Counted from the first letter of the stretch, positions 1 to 13,059 are shown. The stretch: DNA of 64,000 nt from Siphonodentalium dalli (GCA_032622095.1 CP136062.1:35962918-36026917), one strand, 5' to 3'. The notes: a model not told the origin generated them from the letters alone. Numbers and translations are program-made.

Positions 1-1129
1 ATTTTATATTCTAAAGTATTGAGACTAATTTGAGATGGTTCATTATCACAAAGATTCTTTTTATGGAGTGTGCGCTCACATCCGAACTGATCCTGCGCGC
101 ATACCGATACAGATACAGGAGGAAATAACTTAACTTAGAACATTGAATGTGATTTGTTTTTGTTTTCGCGGGTTTTCTTGAGATTTAATGTCATTACGTG
201 GGCCTATACTTTTGAATTATTGGAATATAATATGAATGTTGTGGTATATATGGACCCTCCCGCATTGGGACATGACACAGGTACAGTTGACTTAAGTGAT
301 GTTCTGTGTGGGCTCCAATTTGGAGTTCAATATTTTAAGGGCCAAATTTAGGATTTTATGGGCCCATACCTTTGAACTCTGGGCATATAATATGAATATT
401 GGGGGCATGTCTCTATTCCGAGGGTTCACTATCCAGAATGTCCACTATTCCGAAATTTCTCTGAATGTTCGCTATTCCGAAGGTTCACCAATCAGAAGGT
501 TCGTTATTCCGAAGGTTTTTGTTATTTTAAGGTTAATTCTATATTTTAAAGTACTGGGAGGGTTCATTATCACGAAGATTCTTTTTATGAAGAAAATAAC
601 TTAAAACATTAAATGTGATTTTGTTTTGTTTTCGCGGGTTTTCTTGAGTTTAATGTCATTACGTATGACTTTATTTCTCATTACATATTCACGCCAGGCA
701 GCCCACACAATTTCTATGTTTCCATGCGATTTAATGTCATTACGTGTGACCTAATATCTCAATAATCTGAGGCAAGAGTACGCCTGCTAAAGGCGAATTA
801 TAACAGTGGGGCTATAACGCTCAATGAATACTGGGAACTATAACAAACTGCGCAGCAGAATATCGCTGATTAGACGAGTATGAGATGAGCCTAACTGAAA
901 TTTATGACTTTGTTTAAAGGCCCACTTAATTTTCGAGTCATTCATTTTTGTTATAGTATATACGGTGTTAATAACAATTTATGCCATAAAATTTGAATAA
1001 ATTACTATAATTCATCACTATTTGAAACGCAGAATCCTTCTATCTCCTAATTTGAAACACCGTTAAAATACCGCGACAAGTCGTGCGTCGTATATCTAGC
1101 AATTAGCAACTAACATGTCCTCTTCGGCT
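1..1129. repeat. Intergenic sequence with a diverged direct repeat
   Basis: No gene is visible. Bases 1-200 and 536-668 are diverged direct copies: both run from a TATTTTAAAGTA-like start through TTCATTATCAC, GATTCTTTTTATG and TTTTCGCGGGTTTTCTTGAG to TTAATGTCATTACGT. The first copy carries about 45 extra bases in its middle. A second pair sharing CATACCTTTGAA and ATAATATGAAT lies near 200-241 and 360-403. Short open frames over this stretch have no recognisable domain. Confidence 0.6.
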
Positions 1130-1655
1130 TTCCATATATTTCAACGTAATTTGATACTTATGGTATTTGTGTCCGGGAAGTGTTTTGGACGGGTCAAATC
1201 GTGAGCCCGACCTGACCTTGACCTTTAAAACTGTCAATGCAAGGTCAATTTGGGTAAAACGGACAAATTTCGGCGAAATTTGATACCTAGGGATAATTTT
1301 GTCCGGGGAGTGTTTTGAACGGGTCAAATCGTGACATCGGCGTGACTTTGACCTTCAATGTGATCAATCAAAGATCAAATCGGGTAAAACGGATGGAATT
1401 CGACGAAATTTGATACGTATGGGTACTTTTGTCGGGGGGGGGGTGTTTTGGACGGGTCAAATCATGACTCCGACCTTATCTTGACCTTCAAAATTGTTAA
1501 TTAAAGGTCAAGTGGGGTAAAACGGACGGATATCCACGAAATTTGATACCTAGGGGTACTTTTCTCAGGGTGGGGTGTTTTGGACGAGTCAAATCATGAC
1601 CCTGACCTGACCTTGACTTTCGAAATAGTCAATTGAAGGTCAAATCGCGCCTTTC
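1130..1655. repeat. ~131-bp tandem repeat, four copies
   Basis: The segment GTTTTGGACGGGTCAAATC recurs, with changes, near 1182, 1312, 1445 and 1576, a spacing of 130-133 bp. Each unit also holds CGAAATTTGATAC, CCTGACCTTGACCTT and GGTCAAATCGGGTAAAACGG. Copies are diverged, so the array is old. It lies upstream of the lectin exon. Confidence 0.85.
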
Positions 1656-1842
1656 GCCGGAAATAAGATGGGAAACATCCCGGACGAAGTCGGGCCAATC
1701 AGCTTGTGTAATAAAGAAGACAGTTTGAAGAAAGTAATGTATAACACGAGAAACGGGAAAAATTGAAATATAGAAGTATGCAAATTTCCCACATAAACTT
1801 TGAAAGCTGGTTTATAGAATAATTGTATTATAATTTATATTT

Positions 1843-1907
1843 ATGGCTAATAATATGATATTGGTGTTACCATTTTGACTATGGTTTTCTTGTTCATCTT
1901 GTTACAG
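1843..1907 (+). pseudogene. Signal-peptide-like segment, frameshifted; overlaps a splice acceptor
   Basis: ATGGCTAATAATATG begins a stretch closely related to the start of the open frame at 39568-39792. Relative to that copy one base is missing after CCATTT, which brings a TGA into frame at once. The same bases form a pyrimidine-rich tract ending in TTACAG, a good 3' splice site for the lectin exon that follows. It is therefore either a dead copy of a signal-peptide exon or intron sequence shared by two related loci. The second copy also ends in a TTTTTAG acceptor-like string, so the intron reading is real. Confidence 0.4.
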
Positions 1908-2081
1908 GGTGCATCGGGTACAATCAAGTGTGGCTGGCTACGTCCAGGACCTGCTTATTCGTCAGTACGGATAGCCGCACACATGCTGAGGCGATATCCG
2001 TCTGTAGAGCTATGTGCGGAGGTCTCATCATCATAAAGGACGCAGCAATGCTTCAGACGCTCCATGGACATCTAGCTACTA
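1908..2081 (+). CDS. C-type lectin domain, N-terminal half (internal exon)
   Basis: This 174-base exon is flanked by a consensus acceptor (TTGTTACAG) and donor (A/GTAAGT) and is phase 1 at both ends. Read from TGC at 1910 it gives 57 codons plus one base. Recognisable CTLD features in order: an N-terminal Cys followed by IGYNQVW, the motif TCLFVSTDS, a helix HAEAISVCRAM carrying the first core disulphide cysteine, the conserved CGGLIIIKD strand, and helix two AMLQTLHGHLAT. The leading Cys pair (residues 1 and 15) is typical of long-form CTLDs. The spare base joins exactly to the exon at 17104. CTLD proteins are usually secreted and bind sugars or other ligands, often in mollusc immunity. The signal-peptide exon is not securely found; it may lie upstream of the window. 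No longer uninterrupted frame is possible here, so the splice sites fix the ends. Confidence 0.85.
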
Positions 2082-2091
2082 GTAAGTAAAT

Positions 2092-5000
2092 ACACGAATC
2101 ATGTTAATAAATACATCGATGGTGTGGTGGGGTGCGACACGAATCATGTTAATAAATACATCGATGGTGTGGTGGGGTGCGACACGAATCATGCTAATAA
2201 ATACATCGACGGTGTGGTGGCATGCGACACGAATCATGTTAATATATACATCGATGGTGTGGTGGGATGCGACACGAATCATGTTAATAAATACATCGAT
2301 GGTGTGGTCGGGTGCGAAACGATTCATGCTAATAAATACATCGATGGTGTGATGGGGTGCGACACGAATCATGTTAATAAATACATCGATGGTTGGGTGG
2401 CGTGCGACACGAATCATGTTAATAATTACATCGATGGTGTGGTGGCATGCGACACGAATCATGTTAATATATACATCGATGGTGTGGTGGGTGCGACACG
2501 AATCATGTTAATAAATACATCGATGGCGTGGTGGGGTGCGACACGAATCATGTTAATATATACATCGATGGTGTGATGGGTGCGACACGAATCATGTTAA
2601 TAAATACATCGATGACGTGGTGGGGTGCGACACGCATCATGTTAATATATACATCGATGGTGTGGTGGGGTGCGACACGAATCATGTTAATAAATACATC
2701 GATGGCGTGGTGGGGTGCGACACGAATCATGTTAATATATACATCGATGGTGTGATGGGTGCGACACGACTCATGTTAATAAATACATCGATGGTGTGGT
2801 GGGGAGCGACACGAATCCTGTTAATAAATACATCGATGGTGTGGTGGGGACCGACACGAATCATGTTAATAAATACATCGATGGTGTGGTGGGGTGCGAC
2901 ACGAATCATGTTAATAAATACATCGATGGTGTGATGGGGTGCGACACGAATCATGTTAATAAATACATCGATGGTGTGATGGGGTGCGACACGAATCATG
3001 TTAATAAATACATCGATGGTGTGATGGGGTGTGACACGAATCATGTTAATTAATACATCGATGGTGTGATGGGGTGCGACACGAATCATGTTAATAAATA
3101 CATCGATGGTGTGATGGGGTGCGACACGAATCATGTTGATAAATACATCGATGGTGTGGTTGGGTGCAACACGATTATGTTAATAAATACATCGATGTTG
3201 TGGTGGGGAGCGACACTAATCATGTTGATAAATACATCGATGGTGTGGTGGGGTGCGACACGAATCATGTTAATACATACATCGATGGTGTGATTGGGTG
3301 TGACACGAATCATGTTAATAAATACATCGACGGTGTGTTGGGGTGTGACACGAATCCTGATAATGAATACATCGATGGTGTGGTAGGGTGCGACACTAAT
3401 CATGTTGATAAATACATCGATATGGCGTGGTGGGGTGCGACACGAATCATGTTAATAAATACATCGATGGTGCGGTGGAGTGCGACACGAATCATGTTAA
3501 TAAATACATCGATGGTGTGATGGGGTGCGACACGAATCATGTTAATAAATACATCGATGGTGTGATGGGGTGTGACACGAATCATGTTAATTAATACATC
3601 GATGGTGTGATGGGGTGCGACACGAATCATGTTAATAAATACATCGATGGTGTGATGGGGTGCGACACGAATCATGTTGATAAATACATCGATGGTGTGG
3701 TGGGGTGCGACACGAATCATGTTAATAAATACATCGATGGTGTGGTGGGGTGCGACACTAATCATGTTAATAAATACATCGATTGCGTGGTGGGGTGCGA
3801 CACGAATCATGTTAATAAATACATCGATGGCGTGGTGGGTGCGACACGAATCATGTTAATAAATACATCGATGGTGTGGCGGAGTTGGAGTGCGACACGA
3901 ATCATGTTAATAAATACATCGATGGTGTGGTGGCGTGCGACACGAATAATGTTAATAAATGTATCGATGGTGTGGTGGGATGTGACACGAAGCATGTTAA
4001 TAAATACATCGATGGTATGTTGGGGTGCGACACGAATCATGTTAATAAATACATCGATGGTGTGATGGGTGCGACACGAATCATGTTGATAAATACATCG
4101 ATGGTGTGGTGGGGTGCGACATGAATCATGTTAATAAATACATCGATGTTGTGGTGGGGAGCGACACGAATCGTGTTAATAAATACATCGATGATGTGGT
4201 GGGGTGCGACACGAATCATGTTAATAAATACATCGATGGTGTGGTGGTGTACGACACTAATCTTGTTAATAAACACATCGATGGCATGGTGGGATGTGAC
4301 ACGAATCGTGTTAATAAATACATCGGTGGTGTGATGGGGAGTGACATGTTATTGAATACATCGATGATGTGGTGGTGTACGACACGAATCATGTTAATAA
4401 ATACATCGATGGTGTGAGGGGTGCGACACGAATCATGTTAATAAATACATCGATGATGTGGTGTGTGACACGAATCATGTAAATAAATACATCGATGTTG
4501 TGGTGTACGACACTACTCATGTTAATAAATACTTCGATGATGTGGTGGGGTGCGACACGAATCATGTTAATAAATACATCGATGATGTGGTGGTGTACGA
4601 CACTAATCATGTTAATAAATACATCGATGGTGTGATGGGGTGCGACACTAATCTTGTTAATAAATACATCGATGGTGTGGTGGTGTACGACACTAATCAT
4701 GTTAATAAATACATCGATGGTGTGTTGGGGTGCGACATGAATCCTGATAATAAATACATCGATGGTGTGGTAGGGTGCGACACTAATCATGTTGATAAAT
4801 ACATCGATATGGCGTGGTGGGGTGCGACACGAATCATGCTAATACATACATCGATGGTGTGATTGGATGTGACACGAATCATGTTAATAAATACATCGAT
4901 GGTGTGGTGGGGTGCGACACTAATCATGTTGATAAATAAATCGATGGCGTGGTGGGATGCGACACGAATCATGTTAATAAATACATCGATGGCGTGGTGG

Positions 5001-5989
5001 GGTGCGACACGAACCATGTTAATAAATACATCGATGGTGTGGTGGGGTGCGACACGAATCATGTTAATAAATACATCGATGGTGTGGTGGGTTGCGACAC
5101 TAATCATGTTAATAAATACATCGATGGCGTAGTGGGGTGCGACACGAATCATGTTAATAAATGCATCGATGGCGTGGTGGGGTGCGACACGAATCATGTT
5201 AATAAATACATCGATGACGTGGTGGGGTGCGACACGAATCATGTTAATAAATACATCGATGGTGTGGTGGGGAGCGACACGAATCGTGTTAATAAATACA
5301 TCGATGATGTGGTGGGGTGCGACACGAATCATGTTAATAAATACATCGATGGTGTGGTGGTATGTGACACGAATCATGTTAATAAATACATCGGTGGTGT
5401 GATGGGGAGTGACACGAATCATGTTATTGAATACATCGATGATGTGGTGGTGTACGACACGAATCATGTTAATAAATACATCGATGGTGTGATGGGGTGC
5501 GACACGAATCATGTTAATAAATACATCGATGATGTGGTGTGTGACACGAATCATGTAAATAAATACATCGATGTTGTGGTGTACGACACTAATCATGTTA
5601 ATAAATACATCGATGATGTGGTGGTGTACGACACTAATCATGTTAATAAATACATCGATGGTGTGATGGGGTGCGACACGAATCATGTTAATAAATACAT
5701 CGATGATGTGGTGGTGTACGACACTAATCATGTTAATAAATACATCGATGGTGTGATGGGGTGCGACACTAATCATGTTAATAAATACATCGATGGTGTG
5801 GTGGGGTGCGACACGAATCATGTTAATAAATACATCGATGGTGTGGTGGGGTGCGACACGAATCATGTTAATAAATACATCGATGGTGTGATGGGGTGCG
5901 ACACGAATCATGTTAATAAATACATCGATGGTTTGGTGGGCAGCGACAATAATCATGTTAATAAATACATCGATGGTCTGGTGGGATGC
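2092..5989. repeat. 45-bp satellite, about 86 units
   Basis: The consensus unit is CACGAATCATGTTAATAAAT followed by ACATCGATGGTGTGGTGGGG and TGCGA. Units are 45 bp with occasional 44-bp or 46-48-bp variants. Because 45 is divisible by three, long open frames exist on both strands: a + frame at 4949-6073 and a - frame at 4787-6037, each repeating 15 residues. These are artefacts of periodicity. Unit subtypes (TGGTGGTGTACGACACTAAT and GGAGCGACAC variants) cluster. Blocks recur at offsets of about 1387 bp (3421 and 4808) and 1076 bp (4451 and 5527), so the array grew partly by block duplication. It lies wholly in the lectin intron. Confidence 0.97.
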
Positions 5990-5992
5990 GCT

Positions 5993-7874
5993 ATATATAT
6001 GTATTTTCTCAAACGCTGCTGGTCCAATTTCCACCAAATTTGGTGTTGTGACTCGGTGTACCTAAAATATTGATTTAAAACAATTTAATTAAATAAATAA
6101 ACAAAAACAAATAAGCTCACTGTGGGACTATGTACGCTCTTTATATATGTGATTTCACTGTGGCCCATTGTCTTGTTTATATATATATTCTTGAAACAAA
6201 TTTACTCCCGATAAGTTGTGTTCTGGGACATTAAGTTTTATGTCTGCCAGAAATGTGTGAAGTTTAAACAGTATATTTATTCAATGAATGCACAACAAGT
6301 AGCAATTACACCAATAAGTAAATTACATCATGGCCTGATTAGACATCAATCGTTTATGTTTAAGTGAATCGTTTCTGCGAATCATGTTAAATCCATCCCA
6401 CATAGCGAGCGAGTGATTATCTGTTCATATGCCTTAATAATATACCATTTTAATTTAGATATGACTCTCGTTTCGTGTAAATGCGTATTGTTCTCTCGAT
6501 GTGCGATGGGTCAATGCACATGCGGGTAATGTCATTGTGTAATTGTATATAGAACATATAAGGTAGACCTTGTTGGCTAGATATAGTTTTTGATTTGTTA
6601 TTAATAAGTGATATGTTAAATAATTATAAATCCGACATAATATTATGTAACGTCAGACTGCTGTTAGGATACAATGATAATACGGTATTAGTCTGCGTTA
6701 TGATTAAGAAGAGAATGAGCTAAGATCGGTCATATATGGGCTGTTATGGTTTTTAAGTGGGTTGTTGCTAGGGTTTTTAAACGAGTTGTATACCTTGTAC
6801 CAATGGACTGAGCGGCATCGATAATGGTGCGAGTTGTTGCTATGGATTCGTCGTCCGTATTAATCTGATAATATTTGATCATGTACGGTGGACATTTGCA
6901 AACTGAGTTTGTGAATCGCTTTGTCCGAGCGATGTATTTCTGTACTTCTCTGGAAAAGTTTAACATTGGTTTTGGGTGTTAACTCATGGGATTTATGAAG
7001 AAGCGTTTTTGGTTGTAAAGTCGCAAGTACCGTGTACTGATTTGAGAAGTGAATTTCTTTCGGATGTATATCTATCGCAGATCATATCATGAGCTAATGA
7101 TCGTCGTCCTCTTTTTGTCCACATGACCAGTACGGTGGTCGGCGATAACATTTGTGAATTTATGATAACTGAAATCACTGCAGCTGAGTCTGAGTCGGGT
7201 GTTATGCATTTGTGTTTCTCTGGTATTAGCTTCGTACTAATGTCGGGGAACTCCCTCTCTGTAGTACCATTTAGGGAGATTGTGAATGATGCCAGGGATG
7301 CGTATCTTGTTTCGTTCGGTCGTGATTATTCTCGTGGTCTATTTTGCTGAGGGAAAGAAGGATTTCTTGAAGGCAACGGAGTCGAACTTATGGGTTCTGA
7401 GGGATTAGGAAAGGTGTTTTACGTTAAGACCTATCATGGATGAGGCATTCTCAGCGTTTGATAAAAACACAATTGACCTTTTGGGTGACCTAACTCAACC
7501 TGTATTGACCAATGCACGTGTACATGTTCTTTGATATCTGACCGTTTATCAAAATTATAACACATAATATCGGTATCCGATGCTAAACTCAACTTAAAGT
7601 TGCATTCCATTTCAACATTATCTTGGAATTTGAAATCGAGTCTGCTCTTTTTCACTCGAAAAGATGTCGTAGTGGACATTTTATCTTCACTCCCATTTCG
7701 GAATCATATGAGCTCTTGAACAATTATTTTATACTATCAATGTGAAATAGCATAACAAAGAATGTCTGCAAACTTATGTGCTTGGAATGTTGATTTCAAT
7801 CTGTCGCTAACTTTTACGACCACAATTTCTATCATGGGCGAAGTGTTCTCATCGTACTGGTACCTCAATCGTTC
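5993..7874. other. Intron sequence without recognisable features
   Basis: This stretch lies within the lectin intron. Both strands have only short open frames (at most 81 codons) with no known domain. I see no tandem array or terminal inverted repeat. Base composition is ordinary AT-rich intronic. Confidence 0.5.
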
Positions 7875-10800
7875 CAACTGATGAACATATCTAACCTACC
7901 TCTTGTAAATATCAGTCAACATTCTCAGTAAAAATAAAAGACGAAAAGTAGGAATATATTTAATTTTTCGTCTAAAAACCAAATTGTTCACGTTAAATAC
8001 CGGTTGGACTATTAAATTACCAGTACTAAATCAACCTAATTCTGGTATGTGAGTTCCTACAGTTACTACAGTGTTGTGTCAATCATGAATTGTGCAACTA
8101 CTGACTAATTTTGGCAAAAGCTGGGGGTAGTAGTGAGACACACCCCGTGTCGCCACGACCCCGTCTACCTCCGGCCATCCGTGCGTATTCTCTAATTTGT
8201 AATTTCAACATTATATATCTCGAAATTGTAACACGGATCATAGTTATGCAGAATTAATTTTCAATTTATAATTTCAATATGAACTTCATTTTGCATGAAT
8301 TAGAATTAGATTCATCTTTAGAATTCGAAATTCTTTCCTTGTTTACAATAACGTTCAACTAGTAGTGGACAATTTATCATTTTGCAATTAAATTGAAAAG
8401 AGCAGATGTATTTAACTAGGATAATTACGTTAGGGCGGATCACTTCGAAGTGGTAGTCGAGCGTAGGAATTTGTTTACGACGACACGCGATGTCACAATA
8501 ATGTGCCCAATCGTCGCGTCAGAACTAAACTGTTCTATCTCCATAATTTCAATTTTGTGGGAAATCGAGTTTAAAGTGTTGACCCCCCCCCCCCCCCACC
8601 CGGTTCACATGTTCTCATTCTGTTTTGGAAGATAGTACACAGCGGTAATGATAGCTGTTGTAAAAATACTATATCAGATTATATGACGAGTTTCGAGACA
8701 ACACATATGTAATCACGAAAAAACAATTTAGATGTTAAAATTTTCACCTTTTTTCCGTGCATAAGTGGTGTTCGTGTTTTTCAATCCTATAAACGTGCAT
8801 CAATCCCAAATCACGCCATTTTCTGTGTTATTTTAATCAAATAATTATCCAAGAAATTAGATGTTCACGCCCATAGGAGTGAGAAAGCATTATTTCCTAC
8901 TAGTCACTTCCGTGGCATTCTGTCAAGTTCGGGTTCCATTGCTTTCTATTGAAGGTCAGAGATACATTTTAGGACTGAAATTAATTTAATCTAGTGGTAC
9001 AGGGGGGTCTGCACATTATTTCCGAACACTACGCGGGGGTGGGTGAGTGGTTCAGCAGCCCGGCTAACACAATTTTTCCTGACTCCTCAAATGTTTTCCT
9101 GTAGTCATTTTTCTTCAAAATAATGTGACAAAAGTTGTTAAGAATGCTTCTATTATGTGATAGGTATGAACATAACTCTTAGTAGGGGGGGTTTGAGTTC
9201 ATTATCAGTTAAAATGAGGGATGACACCAATGGGTAAAAAAAGGTCAGTTTGCTCAATGTTTTCATCAAAGATATATCAATTCACATTGACATGGAAAGG
9301 CTCAGGTTTAAATAGTTCTATTTAAAATCATTTATTCAACCTGATATAAATGAAAACATAACACAATAATAGATTCTTCAAATAAATGTAAATCCTAAAA
9401 CTGATGTGTTCAACTGATGAACATATCTAACCTACCTCTTGTAAATATCAGTCAACATTCTCAGTAAAAATAAAAGACGAAAAGTAGGAATATATTTAAT
9501 TTTTCGTCTAAAAACCAAATTGTTCACGTTAAATACCGGTTGGACTATTAAATTACCAGTACTAAATCAACCTAATTCTGGTATGTGAGTTCCTACAGTT
9601 ACTACAGTGTTGTGTCAATCATGAATTGTGCAACTACTGACTAATTTTGGCAAAAGCTGGGGGTAGTAGTGAGACACACCCCGTGTCGCCACGACCCCGT
9701 CTACCTCCGGCCATCCGTGCGTATTCTCTAATTTGTAATTTCAACATTATATATCTCGAAATTGTAACACGGATCATAGTTATGCAGAATTAATTTTCAA
9801 TTTATAATTTCAATATGAACTTCATTTTGCATGAATTAGAATTAGATTCATCTTTAGAATTCGAAATTCTTTCCTTGTTTACAATAACGTTCAACTAGTA
9901 GTGGACAATTTATCATTTTGCAATTAAATTGAAAAGAGCAGATGTATTTAACTAGGATAATTACGTTAGGGCGGATCACTTCGAAGTGGTAGTCGAGCGT
10001 AGGAATTTGTTTACGACGACACGCGATGTCACAATAATGTGCCCAATCGTCGCGTCAGAACTAAACTGTTCTATCTCCATAATTTCAATTTTGTGGGAAA
10101 TCGAGTTTAAAGTGTTGACCCCCCCCCCCACCCGGTTCACATGTTCTCATTCTGTTTTGGAAGATAGTACACAGCGGTAATGATAGCTGTTGTAAAAATA
10201 CTATATCAGATTATATGACGAGTTTCGAGACAACACATATGTAATCACGAAAAAACAATTTAGATGTTAAAATTTTCACCTTTTTTCCGTGCATAAGTGG
10301 TGTTCGTGTTTTTCAATCCTATAAACGTGCATCAATCCCAAATCACGCCATTTTCTGTGTTATTTTAATCAAATAATTATCCAAGAAATTAGATGTTCAC
10401 GCCCATAGGAGTGAGAAAGCATTATTTCCTACTAGTCACTTCCGTGGCATTCTGTCAAGTTCGGGTTCCATTGCTTTCTATTGAAGGTCAGAGATACATT
10501 TTAGGACTGAAATTAATTTAATCTAGTGGTACAGGGGGGTCTGCACATTATTTCCGAACACTACGCGGGGTTGGGTGAGTGGTTCAGCAGCCCGGCTAAC
10601 ACAATTTTTCCTGACTCCTCAAATGTTTTCCTGTAGTCATTTTTCTTCAAAATAATGTGACAAAAGTTGTTAAGAATGCTTCTATTATGTGATAGGTATG
10701 AACATAACTCTTAGTAGGGGGGTTTGAGTTCATTATCAGTTAAAATGAGGGATGACACCAATGGGTAAAAAAAGGTCAGTTTGCTCAATGTTTTCATCAA

Positions 10801-10931
10801 AGATATATCAATTCACATTGACATGGAAAGGCTCAGGTTTAAATAGTTCTATTTAAAATCATTTATTCAACCTGATATAAATGAAAACATAACACAATAA
10901 TAGATTCTTCAAATAAATGTAAATCCTAAAA
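7875..10931. repeat. Near-identical 1.5-kb tandem duplication
   Basis: Copy one is 7875-9400 and copy two is 9411-10931, offset 1536 bp, both running from CAACTGATGAACATATC to AAATCCTAAAA. By eye the only differences are a C run (15 versus 11), a G run (7 versus 6) and one G/T change in CGCGGGGGTGG. This is a very recent duplication or an assembly artefact from two haplotypes. No gene is seen in the unit. Parts of it recur inverted and diverged at 13060-13345. Confidence 0.93.
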
Positions 10932-11079
10932 GTGAAAATAGACTATTCAAAAAACCATAAAAAAATAAAACATAACACAAACTTTAACTGATCCCAACGT
11001 TGTTCAGTACCATGCATGGTCTAGGATCTATGGAAGCGTATTGGTGCCATTTTGAAGAAAAACAAATGGCCCAGTAAGT

Positions 11080-11655
11080 GCTAATTAGCACATACGTATC
11101 AGCTAATTAGATAAAAACAGCTAATTAGCACATAGTAAGTGCTAATTAGCACATACATATCAGCTAATTAGCTGATAATAACAGCTAATTAGCTGATAAT
11201 ATCAGCTAATTAGCACATACGTATCAGCTAATTAGCTGATAATAACAGCTAATTATCACATACGTATCAGCTAATTAGCTGATAATAACAGCTAATTAGC
11301 ACATAGTAAGTGCTAATTAGCACATACGTATCAGATAATTAGCTGATAATAACAGATAATTAGCTGATAATAACAGCTAATTAGCTGATAATATCAGCTA
11401 ATTAGCACATACGTATCAGCTAATTAGCTGATAATAACAGCTAATTAGCACATACGTATCAGCTAATTAGCTGATAATATCAGCTAATTAACACATACGT
11501 ATCAGCTAATTAGCTGATAATGACAGCTAATTAGCACATAGTAAGTGCTAATTAGCACATACGTATCAGCTAATTAGCCGATAATAACAGCTAATTAGCA
11601 AATAGTAAGTGCTAATTAGCACATACATATCAGCTAATTAGCTGATAATAACCCG
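11080..11655. repeat. AT-rich palindromic array (GCTAATTAGC family)
   Basis: Tandem short units CAGCTAATTAGCTGATAATA alternate with GTGCTAATTAGCACATACGT. Both contain perfect palindromes centred on CTAATTAG. An inverted, shorter copy of the array lies at 12188-12345, on the other side of the GC-rich core. Confidence 0.9.
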
Positions 11656-12188
11656 AGAGGTGAAAATGTGGTATGGGTCGGGGTGTTTCTAGGTGGTATT
11701 TGGGGCCGGCCACCCACCCATGCCGTCAAATCGGTCAAAATCCTTACCGTTCTCGAAAATGGTCCATACCCCATTTTCACCCCCTCGGGTGGCACTCCCG
11801 GGGGTGATGGGTGGGGGTCGGGGTGTTTCTATGTGGTATTTGGGGCCGGCCACCCACCCATGCCGTCAAATCGGTTGAAATCCTTACCGTTCTCGAAAAT
11901 GGTCCATACCCCATTTTCACCCCCTCGGTGGCACCCCCCGGGGTGATGGGTGGGGGTCGGGGTGTTTCTAGGTGGTATTTGGGTCCGACCACCCACCCAT
12001 GCCGTCAAATCGGTCGAAATCCTTACCGTTCTCGAAAATGGTCCATACCCCATTTTCACCCCCTCGGGATGGCACCCCCCCTCCCCGGGGTGATGGGTGG
12101 GGGTCGGGGTGTTTCTAGGTGGTATTTGGGGCCGACCAACCACCCATGCCGTCAAATCGGTCGAAATCTTTACCGTTCTCGAAAATTA
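11656..12188. repeat. ~140-bp GC-rich tandem repeat, four copies
   Basis: The string GGGTGTTTCTAGGTGGTATT recurs, with slight changes, at 11681, 11821, 11960 and 12108 (spacings 140, 139, 148). Units also contain CCACCCACCCATGCCGTCAA, TTACCGTTCTCGAAAATGG and CCCCATTTTCACCCCCTC. The last unit stops at CTCGAAAAT. Open frames on both strands here come from the GC-rich repeat. Confidence 0.93.
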
Positions 12189-12399
12189 TTATCAGCTAAT
12201 TAGCTGATACGTATGTGCTAATTAGCTGATATTATCAGCTAATTAGCTGTTATTATCAGCTAATTAGCTGATATGTATGTGCTAATTAGCACTTACTATG
12301 TGCTAATTAGCTGTTATTATTAGCTAATTAGCTGATACGTATGTGCTAATTAGCACTTACTGGGCCATTTTTTTTTCTTCAAAATGGCACCAATACGCT

Positions 12400-12815
12400 T
12401 CCATAAGGATCACCTCCAGATGGGAGCTATGAAAGTTGGAGTGATTTTCGATAAAAAAAACATGGCCACCGGCAGTCATCTTGAATTTTACTCTTTGCAT
12501 TACTAAATACTTTAGCTCACCATACAGGGCTTATCCCTAAAACAATCATCACCAAACTTCATATGAATCCATGGTGTGACCTCTCAATGGGTGCCTACCA
12601 CTTTTTTTCTGTTAAAAACATGGCTGCCAGCGGCCATCTTGGATTTTACTCTTTGTATGACTAAATCCTTTACTCCATCTTAAAGTCGCATTTCTCATTC
12701 AATCATCACCAAACTTCATATGGATATTCGGGGTGACCTCCAGATGGGAGCCTCACTTTTTCCCCAAAATTTGTTCAAAACAAACATAGCCACCACCAGC
12801 CATCTTGGATTTCAG
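12400..12815. repeat. ~160-bp tandem repeat, three copies
   Basis: Diverged units contain GGTGACCTCCAGATGGGAG, GCCATCTTGGATTT and ATCATCACCAAACTTCATAT, with copies near 12406, 12576 and 12732. The CACCAAACTTCATATG part recurs near 28430-28540, so this is a dispersed family. Confidence 0.75.
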
Positions 12816-13059
12816 ATGTGAATCCAACAGCACAACCAACAGCCCGTATTTATTGGAGAATTGCTTTGAAACTTTACGGCCTTAGTGGTAAATCAAAAGT
12901 AGGATTGCTTATATAATCATGATATGGAACATAGATCGGATAAGATCAGGACAACTGAGTAAAATAGTCATGTGAAGCAGTTTGAAGGGGGTGGGTCCCT
13001 ATCCCAGAATCGGAAACCAATTAAAATTAGGGGGTGGTGAGTACCCAGAGGGCGGAAAA

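Larger units (their letters stand above)
11029..12405. mobile_element. Composite TIR element with internal arrays
   Basis: Terminal inverted repeats start TATGGAAGCGTATTGG on the left and end CCAATACGCTTCCATA on the right. They continue through GTGCCATTTTGAAGAA and TGGCCCAGTAAGTGCTAATT. The element is flanked by a 6-bp direct repeat AGGATC (11023-11028 and 12406-12411), consistent with a target-site duplication. It has no coding capacity. Its inside is two opposed AT-rich palindrome arrays around a GC-rich tandem repeat, so the whole can fold on itself. The superfamily is not identified. Confidence 0.8.

Noticed and set aside
4787-6073. Open frames of 416 (- strand) and 374 (+ strand) codons
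   Set aside because: They are produced by the 45-bp satellite, whose period is a multiple of three. Overlapping frames on both strands repeat 15 residues, and 44-bp units shift the frame elsewhere in the array.
7875-7920. Hammerhead ribozyme core (CTGATGA)
   Set aside because: CTGATGA is present, but no matching GAAA strand or helices were found around it.
11668-12203. Proline/glycine-rich frames up to 130 codons on both strands
   Set aside because: Caused by the 140-bp GC-rich tandem repeat inside a transposable element.
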